A stretch of 64,000 bases of DNA from Antitrichia curtipendula (lineage: Eukaryota; Streptophyta; Bryopsida; Hypnales; Leucodontaceae): contig OX579642.1 in NCBI GenBank assembly GCA_951230915.1, positions 9,610,001 to 9,674,000 on the forward strand. Direction: 5' to 3'. Positions 35,351-47,971 of the stretch are shown piece by piece. The notes beneath the pieces are model-generated. The model saw nothing but the letters and a program-made list of their open reading frames with translations, was not told the DNA's origin and did not search any database. Each line of letters begins with the position of its first letter. Position 1 is the first letter of the stretch. Made by a program: the position numbers and the translations under genes.

Positions 35351-36205
35351 CATCTTCGAGGCGCATCCTTGAGCCCGAAGAAGAACCCAGATTTTCAAGT
35401 GCAGATTAACCCTCGGTGCCAAAAGTTATGCTCACCACTGTGAAAATGTTTTGGGGCCCAAACCCTATACAAGAATTGGATCAGTTGATCCCCCCCTAGC
35501 GGGAATGATTTCCATTGATAAGGCACTAATATTTTTCCTCAGCTTCGAGACCCTTATCCTGAACCCAGAAAACAACGCAAAGAGAATTTTTTACATGTGC
35601 TATATCTCCACCTGCAGTCAATGTGGAATCACTCACACTTGAATCTTCGATACTTCCTCGAGCTTCTCCGTTGCTTTATTGCCCCGCAAGTGCTGCACGT
35701 CTTGTGGCGTGCTTCCTCATATCCACCGATCCCTGCAAGTGTAATTTCAAAACACACAAAACCCTAGATTAGGATCTGAAGAAGACAATTGCGGGTGCCT
35801 TTCTCTCTCTCAAGCAACAGCGGGGAACAAATCACAAACCAACCTCCTAGTGTTGTCGCCTCAAATGTTGCTCCGGATCAGTGAAACTTTGAAAGTCAGC
35901 CTACTGATTTTTCTGAGCGGAGGAAGTGCCTGTCCTGCGAGGCTGGGATGTGAAGCTGAGGTGCCAGACTGGGTCGCGGCCAGAAACATAGGCGATGTAT
36001 TTTGAAAAAAATGCATGTATACATATCTATACCGACATACCCTAAACTAATACGGTATTTGAAAATAATACTATACACAGTTCCAAATGCCAATGATATG
36101 CGTACTTTCCCATGTTTATTGAGAAATGCCACACAAAAGTTGCTTTTGATTATTGAGAAGATTTTTGTTTTAATTTCTTTGTAAATAGAGAAGAGAATAT
36201 ATTTT

Positions 36206-37148
36206 TTAACCCCTAAAGGTTTTTGACTATGTTTTCACCAAAACCGCTCCAGAACTGCCATTTCTAATACTAGTGCCAAATTTTAGAAAAAAAACATTTT
36301 TGGACACTTGTAACCGTAGGATCTTGTAGTAAACTTGTTTACGAAGATGTGGAAAAAATTTCAGAATTTTCCACCAAGTGGATTGCAAGATAATAGCGTT
36401 TGAATTGACAAAAATCCTTTTTTTGTCCCTGCGAAAAAACGGGCAGCTGCCCTCCACAAGGTCATATTTGTATGAAAAAATGTCCAAAGTGATGGTTACT
36501 CTTTGGACTTATTCTTCAAGGCAAGTTGGCTACACTCTTGAAAAATTTCAGATCATTTGGAATTGTACAACATATAGGAAAAAAATAGTAAGTAGGAAGA
36601 GGTAGAGAATGATTCAAAGCACTAAGTTGTCAAGAATTTATTTATGAAATTGAAAAATGCCAATCCCAACGATTGTAATGTTGTAATAAACAATCTACAC
36701 CCAATGTTTTTATTTTTTTTCAAAAATATTGAAAATTGAGTTAAATAAAGGACTTCAAAGTTTATTTAAGAGTAGAGATTCCATAACTACCCTCAAACTA
36801 AGAATCCTCATAACTTTTGACTCATTGATCGGAATGGAATGATTCAAAGCCTCCCACGTACATATAAATCTAAAGAACCAATTTCAAATTTTAGTTTTTT
36901 TTAAAAGTGATTTTTAAAGAAGTTTTTTTTGCTGCCCCGGCTGCCCGCCGAACAATGAAAATGACATATCATGCAATAAATTTTTAACCATGTAGTCAAA
37001 AGTTACCAAAATTGTTGGACCTTAAAGCTACTCCTCGGGCACATCTTTTGTAAAAATTTCAAAGAAAAAAAAGAAAAATTCCGGTCATGGTGAGCTGCCC
37101 AAAATCGCTATGTTGTCAAAAAACGGTGTTTGGTCCTTTAGGGGTTAA
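36206..37148 (+). mobile_element. TTAA/CCCC element, copy D (long class, best preserved ends)
   Basis: Left end TTAACCCCTAAAGG at 36206. The right end 'tttggtcctttaggggttaa' ends at 37148; reverse complemented it is TTAACCCCTAAAGGACCAAA. TTAA is intact at both ends. The interior has 'ggatcttgtagtaaacttg' and 'attgcaagataatagcgttt' (near 36382). It has no meaningful open frame. Confidence 0.75.
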
Positions 37149-38639
37149 CTCTTAATATTTGGATGCTCTTAATAATCTTTTCTAATAACTCAAAAAAGAA
37201 TTTTTTGTGGTGTTGATAATATCTAGCTTTGCTACATGTTGTAGACATAGCCTACTAAGCAATAATATTATGGAATTGAATAAGATAAAAAAAATATAAC
37301 TTTACAATTCACTTACACACAAATTTGAAGTATCTCCTACAATGCAAAACTTCAACAATTTTACCTTGATGTTTCATACCTTTGGTATGCTTCTTTCATT
37401 CTTGTCCTGAACTGCTTCATCCTCTTTGATATGAAGGTTGTTGTTTGCCTTTGGAGGTGTCTTGTTTTCACTCCATCAATCTTGCCTCGAGCAACTTGTG
37501 ATCGTTGCAGTGCCTTCCTAGAAGAGAACAAAAGTTTCTTTCTCTTCCCGCGCTTCTTAATTGTATATTGGAGACCACTCTCGGTTTGATCTTTTGTGGC
37601 ATGCATGAGATTAATGGATCATATTGCAGAATGACCAAAATTGAAGTGTACGCAAATTGAAAGAATGATAGGAATTCATATTCTAATATGCAGTTGATAC
37701 TGTTGTCAAGGCATGATGTAAACTTTTGAAATCAAGTCCTATTGGATTCACTAGAATTGTTTGACATTGGCTTCTACGCTCATTTTATAGGATACCCAAA
37801 TATTTGTTGTCACGGAATTTAAATTTGGTAGTTGGCTATACCAATCTTTGGAATTGTAGGTTTAGATCTTTGTCAGTTTTTTCATTTAAGTATTTCATTA
37901 TGTAACCCTATTGTTGGTCTACCAATAGTTTCAATAGTCATTGGCATCTCCCAAATTTGATTTTTGGGATACGGTAGATAATCTTTATGATTTTTCATAT
38001 AAGAGGCTCTTAGATCACTAACAGCATTGTGTCAGTCTTGAAAATTAAAATCTACTTAAAACTATTTCAAAATAATTATAGTTAACCATGTAGATGTTTT
38101 AAAGACCCTTTAGAATGACCCTTTAATGTATGGCTCTATATGGTTTAATTAAAATTTTGGGTACATGAATTTTTACTTAGACAAGAATGGTAGTTTTCTC
38201 CTTAAGCATGCAAGTAATTTAAGCACAATTTAAATGGAACCTAGATCTCCTAAAAAGTAGAATGTTTTTGAATTTCGGTGTAATTCTATTTATGAGTTAG
38301 GTAAGACAAACGGCTATCTTTTAGAGACTTTTATATAATTGGACATTTAAATAGAGGATCTAGATGTAAAAAACTGAAATCCACATTTAATTTCGTTTTA
38401 TCATTAATAGTTTATACTACATTCCGGCTTCATTATATCTATGTAAAGGTTCTTTTTCTACTTATATATTGTCTATAAGTTCCATCATTCCATCAATCTC
38501 CAATCTCTACCAAGGGCTTCTCGTAAGTGGCTTATTATTGTTGTGCTTTCTTCTTCTCTCAATAGCCTCCATTTGAGCGGATGGCCATGAGATTCATGGC
38601 CAGATTTTGTTGTTTTCAACTTGCTCTATAATCAAACCC

Positions 38640-39020
38640 TACAAAAGTTCCTGGAGTATTTTCCACTCATTATGTAAGTCCATGACATGAGTTGGCACTG
38701 AAACCCTAAATCCTAAACATCTATCCCATATCCAAGCCTTCTTTATTTCCTTCATCCCTAAATCCTAAACTGCTATCAGGGCCGACTTATTTTGTCGTCC
38801 AAGTATTTCTAAATCACCCTAAACCTTGAAACTACCCTACTGTCCAGCACTCGACTTTACTTTTTAAATTGTAGTCATACCATTCTTTGACTTTCATTCC
38901 CGTGTCCCTCTAAGTATTCAGTCCCAAAATTCTCCCTCCAACTAGCCCTCTTCCTAACCCACCCCCTCTAAGCACCCTAAATCATTTCCCTCCGCCTTCT
39001 AAACCTAAACCTAAACTAAA
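38640..39020. repeat. CCCTAAA-rich stretch, degenerate telomere-like
   Basis: The words 'aaccctaaa', 'ccctaaatcctaaac', 'accctaaacc' and 'ctaaacctaaacctaaact' occur repeatedly among other sequence. The plant telomere repeat is CCCTAAA on this strand. Only two or three units are ever contiguous, so this is either an eroded interstitial telomeric tract or chance in a C/T/A-skewed region. Confidence 0.35.
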
Positions 39021-42000
39021 CTGCCAAAAAATATGTTCTTCTTCCACCACGGTAGCTATTCTTTCTCACTCCTCCGCGCCCATTCTCCATCACGTACTCT
39101 CCCTAACTCTGGCAATCCCCTAAACAATACCTCGTCACTCCCACTCGGCTTCCCTTTCACTCTCCTTCTCGCTTCAATTCAAAACTACAGATATTATATC
39201 TTCTCATCTCTTATAAACCTTATCACCAAGGTTATAGGACCTTCTAGCCGAAACTTGCGACTTTCATCTTTTTGATGGTACGTGTACTGACAAAATAAAA
39301 CTCCTCTACACCATATTCCTGCAACTTACTCCGTGATCAGAGGTCCATCATTATTACAAATTTCAGGAGTATCCGTCCTTAAAATATGCTATAACTTTTA
39401 CTTTATCGCTTGCGTTCCAAAAATTAACTAACTTCTGGCGCTCGGCGCTCGCAAACTTGCGCTCATCGCTCTCTGCTCACATCTCTACGCACGCAAAATA
39501 ACAATCCCCGGTGTTGTCACAATGTTTTGCGAGTGGATTAGGAATAGCAAAGGGTTCTTCCTACGATAGTGCTTTGAAAATTATCCCTTATACTCTCAAA
39601 TACTTCTAATATCTCTAAACCTATTACCAAGTTTCTTTTTCCCCCAAACCCACATCCCATAGTTCTTACAATGCCTTAGAAACTGCCATATCTAAGTTTG
39701 AATTAGCATAAATGATGGACACTAGCTTCAAATGATTCAAAACTTTACTACAGTATAGATCAACTACTCAAAATAATATTTACATACCAATTTTCATCCT
39801 AATATAAAACATTTTCCAACTTTGGTGGATATGTTTTTACTACTGACTTTCTAACTCTTCCTAAAATATCCTAAATTTATACAATTGACTTTAAAATCTA
39901 CAAGGTATACCATCTTATCAACTCTTTATATGCCAAATTTCACTTCAATCCAAGCTATTTTCCAACTTTGGTGGCCATTTTCCTACTACTAACTTTGCTT
40001 GGTCATGCTTTTTACACCTCAGGAGGTGCACTTAGTTCAACTACAATAAATCACATGCAAACAAGTGGTTTTTAATAAATTATAATTTCAACCTAAAATT
40101 TTTAGCATTGTTTAATAATGAGTATAGGTTTCTATTGCCGAAATTTCCAACTCAAATAAAATATGAAATGATTTCTAAAAGAGGTTGAAAATGAACTAAA
40201 ATGGTATGTTTTTCAACTCAAATAATTATAGAAAACACATTTAGATGACCATTGAATCAATGTCTAACTCAAAATGATCTTTCAATAGAGAATTATTTTT
40301 AGGAATTTTTTGTTCATTTTTTAGACAATATTTTTTAATATAATATAGGGGTGTGAAAGTTATTTTTTAGTTCTACAGTGTATCTTTTTACTTCAAAATT
40401 TTATAATTAATTATTATTAACAAATAAAAATATTAGTAATTCAAAACATAAACTTTCAAAGCAAGAAATCTATTCATATTTTTGTTTATTTTTGTTTTAA
40501 ATTCAATAAGTATATAGAAGGTCCAAAATTTTGTTTGCACGTGGGTTATAATGAACACTCTAAGTGAACTCCCTGAGTTTTACACTTGGTTGTTATTTTG
40601 TGCATTACTCATAGCTTTCAAGTCTGTAGAAGCCAAGATTTTGATACAAGATAGAAAGTAAGTGAAAAAAATACCATTCAACTTTCATAAGTAGATCATA
40701 AGAACTCAAGACTATTGAAGCTCACAAATACTCCCCTTTTGGCTCCTTAAGATTTTAAGTACTTCAACTTTGATGCCTCGTCTTTTCCATAACCATAAGA
40801 AATTGAGATCCAAAATTTTGGGTTGTAATAGATCACCTTGCCAAAAAATCGATCCAAAAGTTTGTTTTAATCCAACACTTTTGCAAAATACAACACAATC
40901 CTCTCCATATAAATGCTTCCTTTAAATATGAACCAACAACAATATATAACTTTGCACACGAGTGCCTCACACCTCAAAACCACCAAGAAACAAGAGAGAG
41001 AAAGAAATAGAGAGATAAGGGCTAGTCCTTGCCTCTAAGTAGCCACCATAACAAGGGCGGCTAGCCACCAACTAACCTTAATCCTAACCCCACTAACCTT
41101 AATATCATCAACTATCCAATTGGTTATTAACCAAAAATTTATAAGAACAATTAATAATAAAACTCTTCATACAAACAACTTTCAACACTAAATACTCCCT
41201 TTTAACAAATGAAAATGTCAATTTCAACTAGTAAACAGCCCATATCACGACAACGCCACAATAGATTATTATTTTATATTATTTTAAAACAAATTTTTAT
41301 TTTCCTACATATACACTGCTCTCAAAAGTCAAACAGTTCTATGCAGGCCCCAAATTTTTTCTATGATTTATTCACTAAATTACCACAGTTATTTTGCCCC
41401 CATGTTTGTAGCTGACCAATAAGGTGCAAATAAACATATTGTCATCATATTACTTTACAAGAATGGATATTTTATTTGAAAATAATTAATCATTCAATTT
41501 TTATTCTAACTTACATTTAATAATACAATCTAACTTGGACTATCATAAAATGCCTTTTATTAGAAGTCAATACACTTGAGCTCAAAAAAAATTGGAAGGA
41601 TTTTTTTGGCGTTTTTTTTAATATTCTATTTTTAGCAAAAACACACAACTTTCAATACACTTTTAAGTAAAATTTAGTAAGAGTTATTACAAATCAATTA
41701 CTTTTTCAGTCATGTACATCCAAACCAACGTTCAGAGACAACCACCAATTCGTTCATTATTAGCCAATTCATTTGGAAAAATGAATCGATGGTGTGTGCA
41801 AATAGAGTATTCAAAACTAGACAAAAATTGGTAGGATTGACTACTGTCTAGTGTGCAAAAATGAAAGGTAGGTATATAGCTGCCACTTTCATGAATTTTT
41901 TTAATTTTGGCCACTTGGAACCCAAAGCTACTATCTAGGTTTACTAAAGGCAGGTATATTCTTGGACAAGGCGGATATCACTTTAGGGTTGGTTGGTGAA

Positions 42001-43670
42001 GGGCTTGGAGTGCTTGGATAAGTCAGGAATTGGTATCGCTTTAAAGTTGGACACGGCAACCAACAGTAGTTCCATTGTCTATATCTATCCAATGTAGTTT
42101 AATGAAATTTGGAGTTTAATTAGTTTGACATTGACATGTCTTTGAAAGAGGTGGATTGTAGCCTTTACAAATTTGAAGTTGAAGGAAACTGACCAATGAG
42201 AATTTGATACTATATTAGAATTCTATAAAGAACCACGTCCAAACCGGTCTAAAATATGACATTAGCGAAGGAAGGTCATTTGCATTCAAGTCATTTGTAT
42301 ACTAGCTAGATTGGGACCGGCAACTAATCAATACTACTTTTGAAAGCATTGTTTATTATAAATTCTACTCTTAATAGAATAAATGAACTTGGAGATCATT
42401 TGATAAATAAAGTAGGAGGTTCTAAAAGTGCACAAGCTCTAAAATTGCCCACTTCCTCAAATGTATACTATTTGTACATATTTCTTTTTTGTAGCCTTCA
42501 ATAATGCATAATCAATGTACAATCATGTATTGAAAGCTTATACACTGCCATTTGGAGCCATTAAAATATTTCTACAGAATATAGAATGAAATTGGCTTTT
42601 TTGTCTTGCATAATTATCACTCAATTCTTACACATACCAATCAAGCATACCAAATTTCAGTTTCAAAAAAACAAAATTTTATTTTTGGTGAATTTTTAAA
42701 ATCACTTTTTGTGGTTTTATATAATATTTTATTGAATATAATTGGTCTTGAATTTTTGTAATTTGATTGCATGGATATATAGGGATATTCATATGTACAT
42801 CTTTTGTATTAGAAAACACCCCCTTAAGTAATAAAAAGATGATCAATGAAGAATTCAATGAAAAGTGTCGTATGACCAAACTTTGAAGAAATGGATATCT
42901 CTACATTAGTTTAACTTGATTTTGGCAAAGTAATTGTACCATCGTATTCAAATGTACAAAATTAGTTACCATGTGAGGTGCAAATAGAAAAATCTAATTA
43001 CAATAAAAAAAATATCTATTTTACAAAATTTACTAGATATAGTCAACTCAACATTGAAATCTCTATAGGTGGAATTTTGAAGTTTTTTGGAAATGCTTGT
43101 TGAAGGAAAGATGAGCATATAGATGTTTTCTACATATCTATGCAATCAAATTAAAAAAAATTCATCACCAATGATTTTCAATAAAAAATAATGTAAAATC
43201 ACAACTTTTAAATGAAACAATTAATTGATAATGGAGTTTTGTTTTTTTTAAATTGAAATTTGGATATGGTTGATTGGGATTGTGTAAGGATGCAATGATA
43301 ATTATGCTTAGACAAAAAATACCAATTATAATGCATAATATACAAAAAGTAAAATCGAATGATTCCAAAAGGCAGTTTGTAAGCTTTCAGTACCTCGACT
43401 GTACATTTGAGGAGGTGGAAAATTTTAGAGCCTTATGCCATTTCAACTTCAAAATTTCATAACTAATTCCACAAAGCTCAAAAAAATATGAAACAACTTG
43501 GATTAGATGCCAATTCAACAAAAGTTTACTGAAAAATATTTCAAGAAGTTTCACCTCCCCAAATTCAATTTCAGTTCTTGAATGGGCAATGAATGGACCT
43601 CCTTCTTTAGAGGATGCAACCGGTGCCCTTGAAATCGTAATAAACCTTGTTCCTTCTACTACCCCACGTG

Positions 43671-43809
43671 AAGGTCAGATTCAACATAAATCAAGTCTTT
43701 TTTGAAAAATGTGACACAAGTCATCTTGCGAATGGTCTCAGGTGACGTGGACCCCTGAGAATCTGACGTGGACACTCAATTTCGGCACCTGTGTGCCGAA
43801 TCAGACCTT
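43671..43809. mobile_element. MITE-like element with AAGGTCAGATTC ends
   Basis: It starts 'aaggtcagattc' and ends 'gaatcagacctt', an inverted repeat with one mismatch over 12 bp, total 139 bp. Internally it has 'gtgacacaagtcatcttgcg' and 'gacccctgaga'. A truncated relative lies in GAPN intron 2 (11665-11795). There is no coding capacity. Confidence 0.65.
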
Positions 43810-44079
43810 CTCGTACGGGGTACAAAGAAGAGGCAATTACCAGGGCAGCTTCGAAAACTTTCCCGAACGCTGCCCCAAACTGCACCACCATGCATGCAGC
43901 TGATGCGTCCTTCATATCTATATTTTGTTTTTAAGTCCCTCCTAAGTAGCTTAACCCCCCACGTGCCTTCATTGAATTGGCTCCCATCACTGGCACTGGT
44001 TCCCATGACGTTGATCCCTGCTCACTGCAACTGACCTTGCCCTGATGTTTCTGGATAAAGCAAATGAGTTTTACGTGCC

Positions 44080-44530
44080 AACTTTTTGGAAGCGGATAGG
44101 CTTGCGTGTCTGCATCCCATTGGTGGCATTATATAAAATGAGCAGGCTGGATTCAAGTACAATAATTATGAGGGAGTTTAAGTTTCACACAGGCACTTAA
44201 AAGGGGCCCTTTAGTTAAAAGGGGGTGAGGTAACCCAATTTTTGGGGCAGAATGAAATCTTTTTCCATTTTTCATTTTTTTTTTTCATTTATATTTAGAG
44301 CTGGACTGCCTATTTAGTCCTTGTTGTGTGTGGATTAAGTTACAGTGATGTGGACGGACTTCCATCCCCAATTAAGTTAACTGGAATGGGACGAGGTAGT
44401 GCCGTGAGTCACAAAGCGTGCGAGTAAGTGAGAGAGAGAGAGAGAGGACCATCAGTCAGTCAGATACCTTGAGTTACGTCACCTAACCAGGGTTCACACC
44501 TAACCAGGGTTCACACCTAACTAAAGGGTA
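44080..44530 (+). promoter_or_regulatory. Promoter-like stretch without an attached gene
   Basis: 'attatataaaatgagcag' near 44126 resembles a TATA box. It is followed by a C/T/G-richer stretch, a (GA)n run at about 44430-44447 and an 18-bp direct repeat 'acacctaaccagggttc' near 44496-44515. No downstream exon was recognised before the TTAA element at 44682, so this may be a remnant. Confidence 0.25.
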
Positions 44531-44681
44531 TGCAGTTTAGTCATTTTCAACTTTGTTACACTTTTTTTTTGGTAAAACTTTATTTATTTTTCACTGCAAA
44601 CAGAGTGAGCATTTTCAGCTTTGTGAAATTGGTTAACTTAACCTTCAATGCTCTAGGATTGGTGGCAAAAGTTTTGTATTT

Positions 44682-45577
44682 TTAACCCCTAGAGGACCAT
44701 TTGTGCCCTCGGGGACATTTTGGGTCCGGGTAGGTTCCTATGACCTCAATTTTTAGTGAATTTTTTTTGAATTTTTTTGACGATGTGAGGTTTTGCAAGA
44801 GATTTGCGGATATATAAATTTTATTTCAATCAACGCCCGGGAGAAAAAGTTATGGCAAAAATGGAGATTGGCGGGCAACACAAAAGAATCACAAAGAGTC
44901 AAAATAAATTTTTATCCTAAAACTATGTATTTTTTTTCCTATATTTGAAGCTTTTATTCATTTTATTCAGAAAAGCAAGGAGAAAGTTATGGACAATCTT
45001 AGTTTTTTTTGAAAAAATAACATACATGATTCATTTTTTAATGCAATTTTTACAATTTTCCAAAAACAATTGTTAGATAGGATTGTATTTGCTTGTTAGA
45101 ACAATCTCACCATTGGGATTATTGTATTTCAATTTCATCTTAGAGCTATTAACGATTTAGTTTTTCCCTCGATCTTGAATCTACTTCTACTTTAAAAAAA
45201 ATTACTGAGCAAAAATAAAGTGTTTTTTCTTTAAATTTTTTTTTCTAGATTCTCAACTCAATTATTCAACAAAAAAACTTAGAAAATTGAAATTGACAAT
45301 ACAAAAAATTTAAGTTAAGAGGATTCAAAGCGAAAAATTATAATCAAGCAAGGTGCAAAAAAACTTGTTTTCTTCACTTTGGATGCAAATATCTTGCAAT
45401 CTATGCGGTCAAAGTTTTTGAAATTTCTTGCATACATTTTTCTACTAGTCTATTATAAGATCCTATACTTAGATATGCAAAAGATAACAATGTTTGAAGT
45501 TTTTTTCTCTTTGCAATAGGAGTTGTAGTTTTGAATGTGTTTTGATGGAGAAAAGGCCTCGGTCCTCTGGAGGGTAA
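44682..45577 (-). mobile_element. TTAA/CCCC element, copy E (long class)
   Basis: Left end TTAACCCCTAGAGGACCATT at 44682. The right end 'cggtcctctggagggtaat' is its diverged inverted partner. The family interior is in the minus orientation: 'gggtccgggtaggttccta' near 44722 and 'cttgcaatctatgcggtcaaa' near 45394. The right-hand TTAA is mutated. Confidence 0.7.
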
Positions 45578-46403
45578 TATTTTTTTTATTTGACATAATA
45601 AAAGGTGTGTGAATTGAACTATGTATACATTAGCAACAAAAGCTTTGTCTTGACACAAAGTTGAATTCAATGACACATGGCACTTCCAATTTCGATTTAT
45701 TGAGGTAGAATTGTCCATTACCACGCATATTTGCTATCTAAGTACTTTGGAGAAGCTATTTGCCAATTATGATATTTTTCAAAGATTAGAAGGTTTGAAA
45801 GAAGTAAATTGCAAAATAATGAAGACATTTCAACAAGAAGCAAATTTTCTATGATTATTCAAAACTAAAACGTTAAATTATGAATAGAACCTTATTGAAG
45901 CATTGGTAGCTCCTTGTTAAAGTGTGGGTTGATGTGTCATGAATTGCATGTTCGTTCCAAAACAAGTTTTTCCACGTGGCCATGTGGCATTGGCGAGTCG
46001 CTATGATGGAATTATTTGGGGAGATGTCACACTTTCATGTTTGGTCCGGCTTGTGTGCTAAGGCATTGTGGAACTATTCTTATTGCATCCTTTACATATC
46101 TCAAATGGTCACATGTTTAACTTGAGTGTGGCCATATTTGAGTATGATTAGGTTTTCATGTTTAAATTACATCCAAATGAAAGATGCTAATTGTTGAATT
46201 ATGAATTCAATCTATCTATGTCTTTGTATATAGTTTGTTTTCTATGAGCTGATAAAAAGGTATGGTATTCAAAAGATTAGGGACAACTTATTTGGGCAAA
46301 ATGTTAATTGAGAGGGTGAACAAGCAATGGCGGACAAATAGGATACAAGTTGTGACATTACAAAAAATATGAGGCCTCAACAAGGCTGTGAGTGCTGATT
46401 TTC

Positions 46404-46599
46404 GGGACCCGCAGGTGATATTACGGAAAAAATAAAAATAAAATAAAAAATAACTTCTTTTTTTTTTTTCCGAAAAAAAAAAATCAAAAAGTGACGTCAC
46501 GCCGACGTCGCGCTGGCGTGGCACTTCGACCACGTCAAAGTTTCAGTGTCAGCATTTTTTTCTTCGGAAAAAAATTCTATAATATCACTGCGGTGGTCC
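46404..46599. mobile_element. MITE-like element with CCGCAGGTGATATTA ends
   Basis: The left end 'ggacccgcaggtgatatta' pairs with the reverse complement of the right end 'taatatcactgcggtggtcc' with small gaps, and 'cggaaaaaa' follows the ends inside on both sides. Length is about 195 bp. The interior includes the palindromic GC-rich words GTGACGTCAC and 'gccgacgtcgcgctggc'. Target duplication not resolved. Confidence 0.6.
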
Positions 46600-47393
46600 A
46601 GGCTTAACGGCCTTCTGGACCCCCCAAATTTTTCCTAATGTTGAATTTTTTTCCGTTAAACTTTGAACTATTATTGGTCTTGAAATCTATGAACCATTAT
46701 TTAGCTCAAAATTTAGTGTAAATTAATGGGATTATTATTTTTTTTTTAACATGATAAAAAAAAGGAAAATTTTGGGTTGACAATTGGGAGTTTTATTCTT
46801 CCAACAAATTATTTTTTTAGAAGAAAAAAAATTGAATTCTTGCTATTAAGGGGTGATAGCTCATGTGGTTAGGTGATAGCTCACGCAACACAAATTTTGG
46901 GGAGGTGTACATTGAAAGCATACAATGATCACAAGATGTACATTGGAAGTTGCAATTATCAACTACTTTGAAGCATGGTCGATTTTGTAATCACCCTATA
47001 GTTCGAAATGTGGTGCACTATATAATAAAAATGGATTGAATAGAATCTTTTTGAAAAAAAGTTCATAATTGTTTTGTTTTTGAAGGAAAAAAGGAACAAA
47101 TTATGAAACCCTCCTCAAATCTATTTCTCCACTAAGGGAATTTTTCCCCTCAGCAAATGCATATTGAAAAATTGCTTAATCCTTAAACGATGAGCTCATA
47201 ACCGTGGAAATCATTTGTTTCCACACCGCGTAAAGTGTTGGATTAAAATAATGCAAAAATACTCATTGGAAGCCAAACTATTGTAGATGATCTTTCCTTT
47301 TTCTACAAAATTTGGAAGATGAATAATTGCACTTTTGTCCTACACGTGAGATTCTCTTGTCATTCATCAACCGCAAAATGTCCGCCTCGACAT

Positions 47394-47971
47394 TTAACCC
47401 CTAAAGCCCTGAGGGTGTTTTCTGCCCAAAAACACTCAAAACTATCACTTCTGTTGTATTCACTTAAAGAAAATAATTTTTTTGTTTTGGGGGGAGATTG
47501 TAGGACCTTGTACCTAACTTGTCTGAGATCATGTAGTAAAAATTTCATCAAATTTGACCGTACAAATTGGAAGATATTAGCATTCAAAGTTGAACAAAAA
47601 GTATTTTTCAAGAAGATGCTTAAATTGCCCGAAAAACTAAGATTGTCCATAACTTTCTCATCCCTAGTCCAAAGAGAATGAATCAAAACTTGACGTATAG
47701 ATAAAAACATAATCTTTTAGGAAAAAAAAAAAAATTGTTTTGACTTTTTGTAAATTTTTTGAGGCTGCCCGCCAATCTCCATTTCTTGCTGATTGTGCCA
47801 TAACTTTTTCATCCGGCATCCGATTGAAACAAAAATTACATATCCACAAAGATCTTGCAAAGCTAAACAACCTCAAAAAATCTCAAAAAAGTGCACTTCA
47901 AATTGAGACAATAGGAACCTACCCGGACCCAAATTGTCCCTCGAGGGAACAAGCGGAGCTTTAGGGGTTGA
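47394..47971 (+). mobile_element. TTAA/CCCC element, copy F (short class), nested
   Basis: Left junction 'gacatTTAACCCCTAAAG', right junction 'GCTTTAGGGGTTGAGGG'. The family interior is in the plus orientation ('gaccttgtacctaacttgtc', 'gaagatattagcattcaaag' near 47570, 'aggaacctacccggaccc' near 47914). The flanking repeat is present unoccupied at about 2560-2885, where the corresponding site reads 'gacatTTGAaggg'. Element plus both junction tetranucleotides is 578 bp. Confidence 0.8.

Noticed and set aside
37361..37606. 81-codon Lys/Arg-rich minus-strand frame
   Set aside because: It looks basic and protein-like (KKRGKRKKLLFSSRKALQRS) but has no recognisable family or adjoining exon. It could be a gene fragment.
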